From NCBI GenBank assembly GCA_043228905.1, contig JBHGNT010000008.1, positions 682,001 to 746,000 on the forward strand: 64,000 bases of DNA. The letters are read 5' to 3'. Source of the DNA: Azolla caroliniana (taxonomy: Eukaryota; Polypodiophyta). A program made the position numbers and the translations under genes. The notes below the pieces were generated by a model. It did no database searches, was not told the DNA's origin, and was given only the letters and a program-made list of their open reading frames with translations. Within the stretch, counting starts at the first letter, position 1; every line of letters starts with the position of its first letter. Positions 10,026 to 21,626 of the stretch are shown here, piece after piece.

Positions 10026-11130
10026 CTAAGGAACTTTTCGAGGACCCTCCCTAGTTCCTGAATTACTTTTCCAAGTAGTCTCACGAGTAGTGGGCAAACT
10101 ATTACGTTGCATATTCATTAATTTGCCCTTCGACTTGCCCTTAACCTGATGCCAATCCTTTTCAACAATATCATTACTAGTTCTATCCATCGGTTTTTTC
10201 CCCTTATCTATAACCACCAAATTTTGTTTTTCCATATCCATAGATTGAGTTCCCTTATTCTTAGGGCCCAAACCTTGAAGTGAAACCTCTTTATAACTTG
10301 CTCTAGATGATGTTCCTTCATCCATAACAACCACCATATCTGACACACCAACATCTCTCCCAACCCCTTCCTTACCATTCCCTTCATTAGGAACCTCTAT
10401 AGTTGAAGGACAATGACGATGGCATTCCGCCATAAAGTGACCCCATTCACCACATCCAAAACAGTGACATGCAAATGTCTCCCACTTCAATTTAAATAAA
10501 AGTCTTTTCATTCCAGGTGTGTTCATACGCACCCATCTTGGCCTCTTACGACTTGTATCCCATAACACACAAAACTGCACTTATTTGTAACATTTGCATG
10601 TGGAGATACCAACATTTTACCCATTTGACTCATCAACTCTGGTAAAACTGGCCATAAAAAAGCATGCTTACAATCCACTGTTACCCAAACATGGCATTCT
10701 TGTTTCAACAAAGCATGATAGTCCACAACAGGACCAATCGTTTATCAAAAAACATTGGAACTTTAGCCAATAGTGCACTTCGATGTTCTGGTGAACGAAA
10801 CACTACATCATAAAACCCTCGTGGTCCTGCATATATATTTTCAACACAATTTGGTGACACGATTGTATTCAACCATTGTTTAATCCAATTAATGTATGGG
10901 AGTTTCCCAGTAAAAAACAATATAACTACACGATCATAGAATACATCAAAAGATTGCAACACTACCGTAGCATCAACATTCACATCATGTACATCCTCAT
11001 CAATGCATTCTTTCGCTGCATTTTCATTTTCTTCCACAATATCAGAAAATAAGGTATTGGCAATTCCCCATAAAGTATCCCAATTACAATTATCCTTATC
11101 AACCTCATCTACATGTATTACTTCGGCATA
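10026..11130 (-). pseudogene. LINE-1 ORF1: nucleic-acid-binding Gag-like protein (broken)
   Basis: The minus-strand fragments contain a domain resembling the DUF4283-type region of plant L1 ORF1 (about 10705-11037) and a zinc knuckle CFGCGEWGHFMAEC (C-x2-C-x4-H-x4-C) at about 10450, followed by a polar tail. The frame changes at least twice (around 10705 and 10550). Upstream of 11037 the frame stays open to the CT microsatellite, so the true start is lost or lies in the repeat. Confidence 0.7.
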
Positions 11131-11137
11131 TGTTGCT

Positions 11138-11138
11138 T

Positions 11139-11190
<52 letters not shown>
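11138..11190. repeat. CT microsatellite
   Basis: An almost pure (CT)n run of about 50 bases between the 5' end of LINE-1 (minus) and the 5' end of LINE-2 (plus). Confidence 0.95.
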
Positions 11191-13384
11191 AAGGGGAAAT
11201 CTAAAGGGGAAACGTGTTGAGAGTTATGGTGACTTAACTCTTCACAACTTGTCTATGCATTGTAAGAATTTATATGAGTTATCTCTTGCCGGAAAGATGA
11301 TGTGTTATGGTTCTCTTTCATATATGTCTCCTTTCTTTACAATTGAAGATATATGCATAGGACTTAAGAAATTGGCCTCTCGAAAGGCAAGCGATCTTCA
11401 ATGTATAAAGGCTGAAATGCTCAAATGGACAGGAAAGGAAGCACATATATGGATAAGTGATATGTTTAATGATGCATTGCAACATGGTATGTCATACAAT
11501 TGGACTTCAAATTGGATCAAACTTTTACATAAAGGTGGAGATATAAATAATGTAAACAACTATCGAACCATCATGGTTGGCTCATTAATGGCAAAACTAT
11601 TTGGATGTATAATGGAATCAAAGATAAGTGTATGGGCTGAAAAAAGTGGTAAGAGAGCTTATGGACAAGCTGGCTTTCGGAAACACCATAGCACCATTGA
11701 TCACCTTATCACCTTTCGAGTATTAATGGAGGAAAGTCGCCTTAGAGGTAAAGGTTTATATTCTTGCTTTGTAGACTTCAAGAGAGCTTTTGATATGGTA
11801 CCTCGTGAGCATATTTGGAGGCGAATGGAAGAACCTGAGGTGCCAAGTGAATATATGCTTGCAATTTCCTGAATTTATGAGAAGGTTATATGTTGTGTGC
11901 ACATGAGAGATAAACTTTCAGATTTTTTCAAAAGCACTATTGGTGTTAAGCAAGGATGCCCACTCTCACCAACACTATTTGGTCTATGCATTGATGAATT
12001 GGAAGAAATGGTTACCAAGTTTGCAAAGGAAGAATGTGTTGAAGAAGTTGCCATTGGGAATGTTGTGATTATGCTTTTGCTATATGCAAATGATGTAGTG
12101 CTTTTTGCAAATACTTTAGGAGATGCACAAAAGCTTATGAAGGCATTGGAAAAAAATTGCATGCATACTAAATTAAGTGTCAATAGTTCTAAAACAAAGA
12201 TTATGCTTGTGAAGAGCCAAAAAAGAGATAAACCATGCATTATGTACAACAATGAGCCACTTGAATGTGCAGAAAGCTTCAAATATCTTGGCCTTGAAGT
12301 TCCTTCAAATCATAGATGGAATGAATGTGCTACACGCCGCTTAGAGGCGGGTAAGCGGGCATACCATGCATTTGAGAACACATGCAATCTTGGAGATATT
12401 AAGTGTTGGGTCCTCAAGAAATATCTTTTCGACACTTTGGTGACACCGGTTCTTCTCTATGGGGTGGAAGTATGGGGCGGTAGCATCCCTAAATCTATGT
12501 GGAAAGAGTTTGAAAATGTCCAAAAGCATTTTCTTACCAAGTTTCTACAAGTTAAGAAACAAACGCCCTACACCCTCCTCCTCCTTGAGACGGGATCGCT
12601 TCCCATTGAGATCATGGCCATGGAAAGGGTTGTTGAATACATGCTTAAGGTTCAAAAGAGTCCCTCACATCGACTTCCTAGAATTTTGTGTGGGAAGCAA
12701 GCAAAAAGATCCAAAAGACGCATAAAAGCAAAATTTTGTGTTCCGGTTGGATGCAAGATATAGAAAAATGGTTTGGTAGATGGGATGCAAGACACTTGCT
12801 TCATGATGCATCATTAGATTCCTCTGTAAATGAGGCATTTTTGCAACGCCAATGTATCATGACATGGAACAAATGTGGAGGCTCACGCTTCACACATTAT
12901 ACTACACATGTTGCACCTAACTACAAAACCATATTCTTTGCGGAACGGGAAAATCGTACACATCCATACATGTTAGAGCCCATACCGTTATCTGTCATTC
13001 GAACCATTGCTTCCATGCGACTTAGCTCACATGCATTGCGATGTGAAACAGGGCGTTGGAGCACAAGTGATGAGAGTGGTCGGTTATGCACACTTTGCCC
13101 TAAACAAGTTCGTGAGTCTGAGTATCACACTTTGATACAATGCTCTGCCTTTGATCATATTCGACCATGCTTTCCACATCTCTTCGATCGAGCCCAATCT
13201 TTGCATGAATTCCTCTCACAACCACAATGTGCACTCTCGATTGCAACATTCATTGGTAAAGTTCTTGAACATCGAGAATCACTACTCACTTTCACACGTA
13301 TCACGTGAAATGTAATATTTTTGGTCTCATAGGTCATATTTGACCTCCGAAGACGATAATATAATATAATCTATCTATCTATCT
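11190..13384 (+). mobile_element. LINE-2: RTE-like non-LTR retrotransposon, 5'-truncated
   Basis: A reverse transcriptase reads from about 11249: WIKLLHKGGDINNVNNYRTI, GQAGFRKHHSTIDHL, CFVDFKRAFDMVPRE, then after a frame change GVKQGCPLSPTLFGLCIDEL and a degenerate catalytic box LLLYANDVVLFAN, where YADD reads YAND. After a further frame change at about 12690 comes a C-terminal segment with CTLCPKQVRESEYHTLIQC, a zinc-finger-like motif. The sequence ends in a short repeat tail, TAATATAAT then CTAT repeats (13363-13384), instead of poly(A), as is common in RTE-type LINEs. Upstream endonuclease sequence is missing. Clade assignment is inference. Confidence 0.75.
11249..13308 (+). pseudogene. 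LINE-2 reverse transcriptase ORF (frameshifted)
   Basis: Three overlapping frame segments, 11249-11872, 11897-12763 and 12688-13308, together make one reverse transcriptase with thumb and C-terminal region. The frame switches near 11875 and near 12700-12760. The catalytic YADD is YAND in this copy, an inactivating change if it was not ancestral. The final segment ends at TGA just before the 3' untranslated tail. Confidence 0.75.
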
Positions 13385-13682
13385 CTCAATTAAACATGGA
13401 AAGTAAACTACAAAGAACTCATGAACAAGAGACTATAAGGATCTATATGGGCTCATGTACACCTACAAGACCGTTTGGCAAAGGGGCAAACTCAATTTTT
13501 GAATATGTTGGATGACCAAAACAATTTTTGGAACTACTTATGCAACAACCTCGATTTTTATTATAACCCCATATAAATACTTCCATCTCCAAAATCTCAA
13601 AGTCACCTCTCTAGATTTTGCCACCCTTAGGATTTACCTTTAGTTCTTGTTTTGGGTTTTACTGTACCTTTGGAAACCCGAC

Positions 13683-13981
13683 TTACCTTACCATTGTATT
13701 AGAATACATCATGCATTTGTTTTGGTCCCACCATAATGTTTCTGAGCTCCAATAAATTTTGTGCCTATTTTCTTTTCTTGATTTCATGGTCATGTAGGTA
13801 ACAAAGTCTCTTTCCTTATGATTTATCCCCCTCTTTGTTTTTTTATTTTAATTAGCTTACCCTAGTGGTATGAGAATGCATCATACATTTGTTTTGGTTC
13901 CACCATAATGTTTCTAAACTCTAGTAGATTTTGTACCTATTTTCTTTCTTGGTTTCATGGTCATTGGTAATAAAGTCTCTT

Positions 13982-13986
<5 letters not shown>
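13683..13986. repeat. Imperfect tandem duplication, two copies of about 135 bp
   Basis: Copy one (about 13683-13818) and copy two (about 13855-13986) share GCATCATACATTTGTTTTGG-type sequence, CCACCATAATGTTTCT and AAAGTCTCTTTCC, with scattered substitutions and small indels. They are separated by about 35 bp. The second copy runs into a CT microsatellite (13985-14018). No coding content seen. Confidence 0.75.

Positions 13987-14018
<32 letters not shown>
13985..14018. repeat. CT microsatellite
   Basis: A (CT)n run of about 34 bases at the end of the second tandem copy. Confidence 0.95.
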
Positions 14019-14019
<1 letters not shown>

Positions 14020-16580
14020 GTTGTTGGTTCGGTGGTTTACACAATAGCATCAAAGTCATAAAATTGAGAACCTTCTTGTTTTCTTGTTTGTTCCAATAAA
14101 AATTAATTGAATGATTGTTACCTTCTAAGGTTGTGTGGCCTACTAGTGGTAAAAAACTACCCCCCCCCCACCCACCCCTCCAAAAAAAAAAAAAAAAAGT
14201 TTTTTATGATTACAATAATGGCTAGTTGAAGGTTGTCGTTTTGCACTAACTTCAAGGGAGGTGGGAAATTTCCAAAATGTGGGTTCAATTGATTGACCAT
14301 GGGCTTCTAAGGCTTGATTCCTTGGACTGCAGCATTATATACTAAACACAGACAATGTTTTGTCACAAGAAATGGCATAAGAGATGTTGGATAAAGACAT
14401 GTCATACATTACATATATATAGACACTTATTATGCCTCTTTTTTGTGTCAAAAGTCATCATGAATTTCCTAATAAATTGATGTATTAAAACATGGGCATT
14501 TGCATAGTCAAGCTCATCGACATTTTATGGGTGGGTTACACAACAAGAGATATTCAAATTTTAATTTGATTCCACAACAAAAATGTATACTCGTTATTAA
14601 ATGAGTTCCATGCACATTGCGCACAGCTCTTGCTACTTGCATGCTCATTGATTAAAACAAAACCACTCGCATGTAATCTTCCATGAAGCAAGATTTGACT
14701 TGTCCTTAGAAAGAGAGAATGTATGCAAAGATTAACTTGAATACTCATTGAAGCATATGATTTGATTATCATCTTGTCCTTTTCATATAGGAATGACAAT
14801 ACAACATAACAAAATGTGGAATTGCAATAGTGTATGAAGGTGTCAATAATACCAAGGGGAACAATTCATTGCATTTGTAGATGACTAGTCTATAAAAGGT
14901 TTAAAGTAGGGGTTAATTTGTGTCAATCACTCTACTAGGATTTCCTATACTGCAACATTGAGAAGCGTGAATTGATTCGAAGCCTATGTAACATCATTTA
15001 ATGATTGGCTGCTATTAGGCTCTATAGACGATGGCTAAACTCTTTTGTTTTAAAAATGGATGGATTCTTTATGGAATAATTGATGTAGAGTTGGCACTAA
15101 TGTGTCAGGCACAAAATGATGTAAACCATATAGCTTTCATAAATATGTGGTTCTTGTGGAGACAAGAAGTACATTCTTGATGCCTCTTTCTTATCTGGAT
15201 TATAGTTGTACAAAGTGCAACGCGTCTTACTCTATATAAATAAGAAAGCACATTCATCTAGTACATATTAATTCCCGCACATTTACAAGTGAAATCTCCC
15301 TTACAAAGGTCAATGTTATACCAATGATTTTTTAAGTCCACGGGGCACGGGATAACACTAAACTCCATAGATATTTTATAAGCCGATGACCGAAAATCGA
15401 GAATGTGGGGGATGCACATACACATGAAATGATCAAAAAAGAATGCATGTGTGTGTGACAAGGGTGAATATCTTGATGCATGCCTCTGAAAACATGAACA
15501 TTGTTGCTACATTTGAAATATGATTTAGCATCTAAGAGAATAATTTGGTAATGAAAGAGAGATTGCAATTACAAATATAGAGGGCACAATACTTGAGCAT
15601 TTAGGGTTCAAGTGTCTTAAAACCAAACCCTTTCTTTGGCACTAGGCCAACATCCCTTTGTTCGCCAACGACAAATATTCATTGGTATAGTCATGCCGGA
15701 GACAAATTTAATTGAACTTTGGAAAAATAGTTTTGCAGTTATTTAATTAGATGTAGACTGAATGCCGGTATGTCGAAGACGAGGAAGTAAAAATGGTCAC
15801 CTCAATTCTTCCATATTATTCGAAATTCCCTATAGAAACATATACAAATATACATAGATGTGTGAATGGAAAAAAAAACCTAAGCATGTTATTGACTCCA
15901 TTCTAACAATTCGTCAACTATTTATGTGAAATAATGAAGGCAAAAGAATATTGTACACTAATAATTATTGTGAAGGCATGAAATGGGGCCAAATAACCTT
16001 ATATTAATTATTTGGAAAGAAATACGCACACCCATACACATATAGACACACACATTATGTATGGTGATATATATATATACATATATCATTGATTTAATAA
16101 AGCTTATGTATAGGTATGATTTTCATGCTAATTGTTAATGCATGCCTAGCTGGTTATTTAGAGTCAATTTAACCAATGGAAGCAAAATGAATTAATCCTA
16201 ATGTTCGCATGAATAACTAGGACTAAAGTACCACTTTTTGGATTGGAGGCATCATCGTAATTAGCTTATACTCCTCATATGTGATTATTGGACCTAATTA
16301 TTACCACTTGCTAAATGCAGTTTACATATACATATATAAATAAAAGTTGAATTAATATGCTTGAAATAATCTTATTAATATTGTTGGTGAGTAGGAGATA
16401 CCATCTTTTGACTTAGGTGATTTTTAATGAAAAATTACACAAACATTCTTAATGGAATTTCTTCTAATACATACATATATTATTATGCATAGTTTTTAGG
16501 CGAATTTCTCCCTGGATTATAATAATATACATAACTTATAGGCATACACATACATATATAATGTATATACACATATACAT
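14019..16580. other. AT-rich intergenic spacer, no gene seen
   Basis: Apart from a C-run followed by an A-run at 14161-14198 and short TA/CA-rich stretches near 16030-16090 and 16540-16610, I see no coding signature, RNA gene or recognisable element on either strand. Confidence 0.6.
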
Positions 16581-17014
16581 TGTATGCATATTATGTATAT
16601 ATATATACAGATTACTTATTCAGTTCATGCATTGATAATTGATCCATTCTTGCAATGTGAATTAGAGGTACACTGGCAGCGTCATCAGGATTCTCGTCAC
16701 AATTCTTATCATCACATTTCTTCAAGTAGAAATCCGGCCAGGTTTGCAGTGGACAGCATCGAAGAAGTTGGGGAGTTTCATAAAATGTCTAGTAACAAGA
16801 GGATAAAACTTGAAACTGTGCTTAATTGCCCAATTGTTTCTCATTCATAATATATTATGAAGAAGAGAAATAAGTAATACCGATCAAAGAAGTGCGCCAG
16901 AGATTACCTTTTTTCTGTTTTTAAAACTAATCGGTACTGAGGAGGATAGATTGCATACGTAAGAGAATCATTAATTGAGATGAGAAAGCTGATGATGCTG
17001 CCCGAAATACCGAT

Positions 17015-17188
17015 GATAAACTTCGCATAAATATATTAAATCCAGTAGTAAAGAAACAAAAACAACATGGAATTGCAAAGCAAAAATAATCAGCATACTG
17101 ATTATATAAACTTCTCTTATATATTAAGCCCACTAGTAAAGACATAAAAACAACAACAAATTGCAAAGCATAATAATCAGCATGCTGA
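17015..17188. repeat. Tandem duplication, two copies of about 87 bp
   Basis: Copies at about 17015-17101 and 17103-17188 share AAACTTC, ATATATTAA, AGTAGTAAAG-type sequence, ATTGCAAAGCA and AATAATCAGCAT with several substitutions. Noncoding. Confidence 0.75.
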
Positions 17189-17339
17189 GAAGTTTATGAT
17201 CAGTATATCATTCTATAATTTATGATTAATGTAGTAGTTACAGGAGTAAATAATGATTCTAACACTTTGTTATTATTGTAATTGTTTTGATGGATAGATG
17301 CAGATTTTCTAGCATAGACTTGGAAGGGCCCCAACGACC

Positions 17340-17405
17340 CATGATGATGATGATGATGATGATGAAGATGATGGTCATGGTCATGGTCATCATCATCACC
17401 ATCAT
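17340..17405. repeat. ATG/CAT trinucleotide microsatellite
   Basis: A GAT/ATG repeat (about 17340-17372) followed by GGTCAT and CATCAC units. Translation on either strand gives runs of Met or His that need not be protein. Confidence 0.9.
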
Positions 17406-17547
17406 GCGGGATTGGGATGATCACACAAATACAGATCCTGCAAAGGAAAGTGTTTCTTCACTATTTTATTTATAGCTCTAGCTATATAAAGTTTGTTAAT
17501 ATTCTCTTCTTCACTATAATTGATTTATTTATTATAGATAGATACCC

Positions 17548-17559
17548 CTCCCTCCTCTT

Positions 17560-17590
<31 letters not shown>
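17548..17590. repeat. CTT microsatellite
   Basis: An uninterrupted (CTT)n run of about 40 bases. Confidence 0.95.
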
Positions 17591-18394
17591 TTAAGAGGGC
17601 ATCTCAAAATTGATGAAATCACACTAGGAACTTGGCCCCGGACCAAAAGAAGAAAAGGAATAGGAAAAAACAAATAAACAACCCTAGTCTTGGGAACTTG
17701 TGGATACTACTGTTCATCATAATAAAATGAGAATTATAATAACAAGACGAACATGTAGCTTAACCTTTGGATACCTACAATGTGAAACTAGGCGATCAAG
17801 AATCATTGATCCAATTGGATTCTCGCGCGTTTGGTGGATGTCAGCTCAAGACGCACCAAAGTGATGTTTTGGCAAACCTTACGATGATGATAGAGATATT
17901 GTCTCTATACCGGGTGCATCATATACATAACATGGTACACATACACAACGATAGAGATGGTGTGTCACCCATTGGTCCCTATACTCCATGCATTATGTTT
18001 GTAACAAGGTACATATACAAATCTATATATGCTACACATACACATCTTGCACCACAAACACATTTATAGCTTATATGTAACATCCATGTCTACATCCCAT
18101 AAACATAACCACAAAAATACCATACATGAATGTTTGCATCTATGTACATATGTTTAGTAGATGCGTGTAGCATACATATAATTGCAAGATACAAGAAACA
18201 TTGATGATGAGATATATTATTGTCCTCATGAGGTTTAGAGAAAGAGATGATACAATCACAAAGATGTCTCAAATTATACACCTTTGTCACATGCATAAGT
18301 CGTGATGGTATAGAAAGGTTACTATGCACAATACATGCGCACACATGTGCACGTACACACCACACACAAACATGTTAATTTTTGTTCCTCGATG

Positions 18395-18560
18395 TGTGTT
18401 TGAGAACTACTAGGCTAAAAAAATCCTTTTCTAATGTTCCCTTTTTTTAGATGTACAGAATTTTGTTTTTGAGAACTACCAGGTAACGACGTTCCACATC
18501 CTTTTTTTACGTGTACCTAAGTTTCCTTTTGAGAACTACAATGTAAGGTGGAACCCCATC
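18395..18560. repeat. Three diverged tandem units of 60-69 bp
   Basis: The string GAGAACTAC recurs at 18402, 18471 and 18531, each time followed by a related A/G-rich stretch and preceded by a T-run plus GTGTAC-like sequence. Units are diverged; no coding content. Confidence 0.6.
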
Positions 18561-21500
18561 TTGTTTAAACATTTGATCTCTTTTTTTTTTCCCAATCATG
18601 TCGCAAAAGGAATAGGACATTAGCGCGACACAGGACTTTATTAGGTATCAAGGAAGCGAGGGAATCATTGAAAGAGTATTGGACTATCTTCACCTTGTCC
18701 TGTTGTGTCCCCCCCTCCACTCCAACCTTGCACGACCTTCCAATTTGTGCATTGTTCATTTTATAAGTTTCCTATGAGATTTGAATACATTTCTTGGTTA
18801 AGTATTTCTCACGTAATGAGATTTGTAAAACAAAACATATGTGGCCACATGTTATAATGGTGGTTAATTCTCCAAAGTTTAAGTTAATGTTGTCAATTTA
18901 TATGCTTACTAGATTTTATAAAAGCCATCCTTACAAATTTGTGGAAGAAATATAAGATAGATTCAGAATCATAGGAAAGCCAAAATATTGATCATGGGAG
19001 ATAGAAATAGTCTAACTATTAACACTAAGAGTTCATGATACTTAAAATTTTCCTTGTTATCAAAGACACTTTATTTGAGACACATATTTTGTTATATATG
19101 TATTGGTAGTTTTCATCTTTCATGCAAAACATTTATTTCATTGAACATTTTCACACACACCCCACCATGCCCCCTACTTATTACACCCTTACTTCCATGC
19201 ACTCCCCTTTTCTACATGTGCATGTGCACCTAAGTGCACATCACATTTATACTTCACAAACTTTGTGGTATACTTTAGCACCTTACATTTCACCTTTCCT
19301 TATACATTCTACACACCATGTGTGTCCAAGGCCTAGTTTAGAAACCCCTTTTACATAAAACTTCGACAAATTATGGATACCATTCTTCTATTCAATATGT
19401 AAATACCTCCTTTTACATGGGTGGTTATGGAAGTAGAGAATGTATTCAAAACCTATCTTATGTTGGATCTCACATTAAAAATACAGAAAAATATTGGAGA
19501 TCAGGAATCCTAGTTTCATTTGTTTAACTAGATCCAAAGAAGAAATTATTGCAAATAACGAAATGTTGTATCTCTAATAATGAAATGTGGTATCCAAATT
19601 AATACAAAGAACAAACTATTACAACAATATCCAAATTTGATTCTGTATGGAAATGATGGATCCCGTGCATTCCATTTCATGATATAAATCCATTACGTCT
19701 TTATTGGTATGCCTTGGAGGTTTAGTGTTGAATTCACCCCTTGAAGAGAACTTATCCAATCCTATATGCTAATGTCAATTATCTCGATAATAATAAGTGT
19801 GATATTTTATTCTTGTGTAGTTTTTATTAGCACTTGTACACTTCAAGAAAAGGATGGACAAACAACACCATGAAATGGAATTTCATAATTATTAGAACAA
19901 TATTTGTGTCTCAACCAAAGCATTGTTATCAAGTATCATTTAAAACCCACAAATTTTTTAATATTGTTAATCTCATCTTGTGGTATACACAAGAAGGGGA
20001 ACCTCCTCTACCCTTTTGGTGGGCAAAGAGTCCACATATATAGAGACCCAAATGGGTTGTCACACAGTGTGCATGGCGCCCAACTTCGCATGGCCACTCC
20101 ACAATATGCTTGTATATTTAGTAGTATAATTAAATATACAAAAATTAAGAGGGAAAATAATTTGGCACACAAATGACAGTTTTGGAATAACAATTCAGAA
20201 GTTCCAAAATGAGATTGGCACACTACAAACACAAAAACATGAACCAATTTACCAATAGTAAAAAAATGAGAAAAATTGATTTACCTATTGCGTTCCTCAT
20301 GCATAAATCAATCGATCATTTGACAAATTAGTATCAAGTATTCTTCATGACATAAATCAATCAATCATGTAACAAATTAACAAGTGTCACATGCAATTTG
20401 AAAGTTTTGCTTTGGGATTCGAGGAATATCTTTGAGGGGTTGGGATATCTCTAACAATGATCAGACATTCTTGTATTGCAGATTGCTTCACTTGAAGAAC
20501 ACCCTAAAGTGCACAAATAATGAAGATGATAAATACGGTGATTGTCAAATGGTAACATTGAAGTCATCCATGTATTCTTATCAACTCAAAAACGACTTCA
20601 TTGCCATGTATCACCTTGCCAAAGTTCTGCAGTTCAAGTTAAATTTATCAAACATTTAGAAATGTAATTCAGCATCAACTACGACAATATAAGATTGCTA
20701 TGGTCAGCCAAAGCACAAAGCAACCCCAATAAACTACTTGATGAAGATAGTTACTTCCATCATAAACTTGAATTGTAAAGATGATCCATCAGCTTCTATT
20801 TATTCAAAGCTCATGGATAGCCTCAATATAATTCAAGTTGATGATTAAAGTAAAAGTCCATTGAGTAGCAAGTACACAATACAACAATACGACAATCTAT
20901 GGATAAAGATTTTACAGGCATGAAGGGAGATGATTAGAGGCATGCACCGATTTCACAATGATGTTTTTATACACAATGGTAAATTATAAAATTGTCTCAA
21001 AATAAATTTCTAATTCACTAATTCTTATTAGAAAATTGTTCACATCCTTTCTCAGCATGAAAACTGACAAAATCTTAACAAAGACCTAGTGTAAGTTTAG
21101 AATAGAGCTGTCTAAGAATCACAAATTTACAACCTTTAATAATTAGCACTCAATTTATTAAAACATGTTTATTCTTCTGATTTGAACATGTCTAAGCATA
21201 TGGATAATGATTCAATACTATCAAAGACCAAAATGCATGCTACATTCAATGCAGCAATCTTAGAACACAAAAATGATTACTTGGCAGTCTATGAAAACTT
21301 GTTTGCTTTTCTCAATTGCAAAAGCATGAATCTGGGGAGACACTATGCCCCCAATTTACATCATTCTACAGAACAGAAATTCCTCTCAGATATATCCCTT
21401 CCCAATCAAATACCTAAAACTAAATTACATCGAGCCTTTTCCTAACTGCTTATCCTACTGGCAAGCTAGTTACAAATCAGCTACAAAATTGGAAACAGCA

Positions 21501-21600
21501 GAGCAATAACATTAAGAAAGAGGATTCATCTCCTCTTAACATGACGTTAAGAAAGATATAATTTATCTCATCTTAAGGCAACATTAAGGAAGATGATTTC
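18561..21600. other. AT-rich intergenic spacer downstream of the nicalin gene
   Basis: No gene, tRNA, rRNA or recognisable transposon domain was found here on either strand. Short frames are present but have no domain signature and run through low-complexity sequence. Confidence 0.55.
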
Positions 21601-21626
21601 TCTCTTCTTAACATCCCTAGCACTTG

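Larger units (their letters stand above)
6478..11135 (-). mobile_element. LINE-1: L1-like non-LTR retrotransposon, interrupted by Gypsy-1
   Basis: On the minus strand the order is ORF1 (about 11130 to 10026), ORF2 endonuclease (from 9779), reverse transcriptase and a C-terminal region that runs into the Gypsy-1 LTR at 6478. The remaining 3' end must lie left of the window, beyond Gypsy-1. Both ORFs contain stops and frameshifts, so this copy is dead. The 5' end runs into a CT microsatellite at about 11138. Confidence 0.88.
16600..17680 (+). other. Possible remnant of an unrecognised gene
   Basis: Between about 16650 and 16850 the composition rises above the AT-rich background and one frame reads about 65 residues of mixed polar sequence without a stop (SSRNPARFAVDSIEEVGEF, SSNKRIKLE). 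Some 480 bp further, a frame with an ATG/CAT repeat (17340-17405) continues into RDWDDHTNTDPAKESV, and a third patch at 17600-17670 reads LKIDEITLGTWPRTKRRK. They could be exons or an exon-derived remnant. I do not recognise any of them and cannot link them by clear splice sites. Confidence 0.2.

Noticed and set aside
14554-14799. An 81-codon minus frame
   Set aside because: No domain, AT-rich context and no conserved motif that I can identify.
17200-17475. His-rich or Met-rich small proteins
   Set aside because: They are translations of the ATG/CAT microsatellite on the two strands.
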